Part shown: in pieces, positions 61,379 to 64,000 of the stretch
Position numbering within the stretch: position 1 is the stretch's first letter
How the letters are laid out: the number at the start of each line of letters is the position of its first letter
Source: Yamagishiella unicocca
Taxonomy: Eukaryota > Chlorophyta > Chlorophyceae > Chlamydomonadales > Volvocaceae
Direction: 5' to 3'
DNA: 64,000 bases
Assembly (NCBI GenBank): GCA_003116995.1
Contig: BDSL01000003.1
Location: 372,001-436,000 of the forward strand
The notes under the pieces: generated by a model
Databases searched by the model: none
Seen by the model: the letters and a program-made list of their open reading frames with translations, nothing else
Told to the model about the DNA's origin: nothing
Program-made: the position numbers and the translations under genes

Positions 61379-62086
61379 GGCCTTGGGCGCCGGGAAGATC
61401 CATCTGCTGGCCCGAAGTGCATGAAAAGGACTTGCGGCTCCGTAGGCGAGACCTTCTTGTGTCGCTTCGGGCTTTTGACGTGCGGGACGCGAGTAATGAT
61501 ATGGCATCAGCCAATCAATAAATGTCTTTGTGCAGCCTCTTGTGAAGGTGGATTTTTGTGCCGATCGCTTTTGGGTGCCGTCAGGTGCCGTTGTGACTAC
61601 GCCGGGCCGTTGGCTTTCGAGGTACCGGGACTCGCTGCCTTGCAAGGCACCTTCTTGTACCGAACCTGAAAGTTTGGGCTTCCTAGGTTGTGGATTGCTC
61701 AAAATGTATGCACGGTCTTCGCAACGCTATCCACGGTAAGCCACGCCTGGCAACGGCGACAAGCCTCAAAAGGTCCATGGGTCAACTAGCGCATTCCCTC
61801 CGCCAAAGCTTGGGAGGCAAGCCAATTGTTCATACAATGAAAATGCGTGAGAGGTGCGCTGCGTGGACATGCTCCTGTCTCATGCATTTGCCCTGCCGTG
61901 CATGACTACCGAAATCGCGTTGAAAGCTCATTAGCAATTGATTCCTGAACAAAGCAGACGAAGGCTTAGGATTGGCAGAAGACAAGTCGCAAAAGCTAGC
62001 TGATTCTTTTAGGTTAAGCAGCTCTACTTTTCTTGTCGTTGGTTGAAGACTAGTACGCGACAGGCTTGCCGAGTCCCCCGGCAACC
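61379..62086. other. Spacer after SPF45
   Basis: 3' UTR of SPF45 and promoter of the next gene, same orientation. Near 61470-61660 short biased frames only. No supported element. Confidence 0.4.
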
Positions 62087-63911
62087 ATGGCCCAATCGGC
62101 CATGGTAGGGGTAGGACCTTTGTCGTCTGTAGCTCCGCTGGTTACGGCCGGCAAGATAATTGCATCGCCGCCGCGAATGACCCAGCGATATGCTATCGCG
62201 TCGACGCCGCACTCCGGGGCAACTTGTAGTGGCCGTATCCATGGCGATCTATTGGACCTCATCTCGCTCCGCGGACCTGCGCCATTCAGCTCGCGGCGCC
62301 TTGCACCTCGCCGCGACTTACGCTCCGTCTCCGCCAGCTCGGCACAGACGCGCCACTTCAACCTGAACTTTGACCCTGCAAAGTCAAACATACCAGCAGA
62401 ATACAATTTTGCGCAGCCCATGGCGTTCACCGTCGAGACACCGGCCGACGCCCCAGCGGGTACGGAGGTCGGCGTCGCCGACGTCGGCCCCTACGTTGAA
62501 TTCGACCCCGCCGGCGGCCACCCGACCAACACATACTGGCGCGCCCCCGGCCCCGCTGGCAGCTTCTTGGTTGGCAACGCCATCGCGCAGCGCACCCGTC
62601 TGACGCCCCTGCGTGTGCCCGAGCTGGGGGCCACCGGGCCGCGCAACCCGTTGGCTCGCATCCTGTCGCCCTTCCCCCGGGAGGAGTACTACGTGAGTCT
62701 CCGCGCAGGCTTGCGATGACGTGCGGGAGGCTTGTAACGTGCGCGTGTGGGATGGGTTGGTCGGCCGCTGGGAGATGTCGTTGGCTGCATCCTCGCGCGG
62801 GATTATGTGGCAAGAGTGCGAATGATGGTCCGCAGCCGGCGGGGTGCGTCTCCTCGTGCGTGTTGCCGCCTGCTATCCATGTGGTAAATCGGTTAGCACG
62901 CATGCTAACCCATCATGGCATGTGGGCAATGCCGCGAGTTGTTGGCCGATGTGGGTCGGACCTGGGATGCCATCACAGCGCGAGGAGAGTGCCGTACGTG
63001 GTGGGGCCCACCGGCGGACCAAGCGGCCAGGAAGCGTGGGAGCGCAACAGCCGTTTTCGCTAAGGCTGTCACTAAGACGAGCTGCGTTCCCGTCCGCGCC
63101 CGTCCGTGAGTACGCCCTTCCCTCCCCTGCCCCCCTCCCAGGCGGTGGAGATGGAGCTCAACTACGGAAAGGAATGGCCCCGGTTCGTGTGGGAGAACGG
63201 CACCTTTGTCTTCCGGCCCGGCTTCCTGCAGCCGGCGGTGGACCCCGACCTGCCCGCGTACTGGCTCCACAAGGGCATCGCACGATTCGAGATCTCGCCC
63301 CTAGACCAGGCGTTGCAGGTGGGGTTTGCACAGGACGCTTGGAGGGTTATCGGGATTCTGAGCATGCGGTTGCCAAGAGGGAGCGTGGCGCAACCGCAGA
63401 GACAGCTGCAGAATGGGGTGGGGCCACAGGCCAAGCAAGCCCCTACTGCGCCCCAACCATTCCGCAAAAATCCCTAGTGCGAACTTCCACCTTATGTTCC
63501 TTAAACACCCCCACCTGTCATTCATCCATCCATTCATCTGTTTTGTTCATTCATTCATTCAACCACCATGTACCGCCACCCCAGACCTTTGTGGGAGCCC
63601 TCTACCTGGCGGCGGTTGCCGCCCTCGCCGCCGCACTGTACGCTGTCCAGCCCGCGCTGCTGGCCGCCGTGGCTGTCAGCTGGGCCCGCAACACACTGTC
63701 ACTGTCCAAGTGGGTCATCCTGGTGGCGCTGGCGGCCGCTGACCGCATGTACCTGTACTGGGTGCTGCTGGCCGCTAAGCTGGTGGACGGGGTGCTCGCC
63801 GCGCACGTGCCCCCCGTCCGGAACTTCTGCTGGGCCAACCTGGCGCTGTGGGTGGCCTACCTGGCGCTCAGCCCCTCCGACTGGACGCTGCTACCAGGCA
63901 TCCTGCGGTGA
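62087..63911 (+). CDS. Unrecognised multi-pass membrane protein, possibly organellar
   Basis: Three exons in phase: 62087-62692, 63142-63318, 63585-63911 (369 aa if it ends there). The N-terminus is rich in Ser, Arg and Ala (SLRGPAPFSSRRLAPRRDLR, then SVSASSAQ), which could be a plastid or mitochondrial transit peptide. A soluble middle part follows (VEFDPAGGHPTNTYW, YGKEWPRFVWENGTFVFRPG). The last exon has four hydrophobic stretches (TFVGALYLAAVAALAAALYA; ALLAAVAVSWA; WVILVALAAADRMYLYWVLL; NLALWVAYLAL). The start is uncertain: the ATG at 62420 is an alternative. The TGA at 63909 is embedded in a perfect splice donor (GCG, then GTGAGC), so the protein may continue past the window. No family recognised. 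Confidence 0.6.
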
Positions 63912-64000
63912 GCCCTTTGGTCGGCCCTTTCGTCCAGGCGCCAATCGCAGCAGAGGCAGCGGAAGCGGGAACAGCGTGAGGAGGAGTGTGCACACAGCCG
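63912..64000. other. Right edge
   Basis: Either 3' UTR or intron of the preceding membrane protein gene. Too short to decide. Confidence 0.3.

Noticed and set aside
1..64000. rRNA, tRNA clusters, CRISPR arrays or bacterial operons
   Set aside because: None visible; spliced genes with GT-AG introns throughout indicate eukaryotic nuclear DNA.

Overview
The window looks like nuclear DNA of a green alga, most likely a volvocine chlorophyte (Chlamydomonas/Gonium/Volvox group). The support is GC-rich, GC3-rich exons of 40-600 bp cut by many 100-500 bp introns with GTGAGT/GTAAG-type donors, long Ala/Gly/Gln/Pro low-complexity stretches in the proteins, short TTTAGGG/TTTTAGGG tracts, and wide AT-richer repeat-bearing spacers. 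The genus cannot be fixed without a search. All gene models were built by hand from codon phase, GT-AG borders and, where possible, comparison of paralogs inside the window.

Layout. (1) 1-5056, minus strand: the 5' part of a PDR-type (full-size ABCG) ABC transporter that runs off the left edge. (2) 5057-10240: gene-free spacer with a 2.2-kb inverted-repeat structure. (3) 10241-14310, plus: a complete cyclin-box gene of 733 aa, Pho80/cyclin-P/U-like at its C-terminus, with a long low-complexity N-terminus. (4) 17665-18826, minus: first of three C2-domain paralogs. (5) 21811-36555, plus: a complete 36-exon PDR/ABCG transporter (1485 aa), divergent paralog of the left-edge copy. (6) 38251-43293, plus: a YqaJ-type PD-(D/E)XK nuclease. 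(7) 44628-46198 and 52008-53315, minus: C2 paralogs 2 and 3, both with His-rich C-termini. Between them, 47340-49122 plus, lie exons of an unrecognised helical protein. (8) 55254-55847, minus: a small single-pass membrane protein. (9) 57582-61378, plus: the splicing factor SPF45/RBM17. (10) 62087-63911, plus: an unrecognised multi-pass membrane protein.

How the genes relate. There is no operon-like logic; most are unlinked nuclear functions. Two local gene families stand out. The ABC pair is head to head, 16.8 kb apart, with the cyclin gene and C2 gene 1 between, and it shares phase-matched exons, a GC-AG first intron and a 99-bp tract of complete identity. The C2 trio shares 77- and 142-nt first exons but has diverging tails. 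Spacers and introns carry tandem repeats, telomere-like tracts and fragments of at least one dispersed repeat family. I saw no rRNA, tRNA, CRISPR or intact transposase gene.
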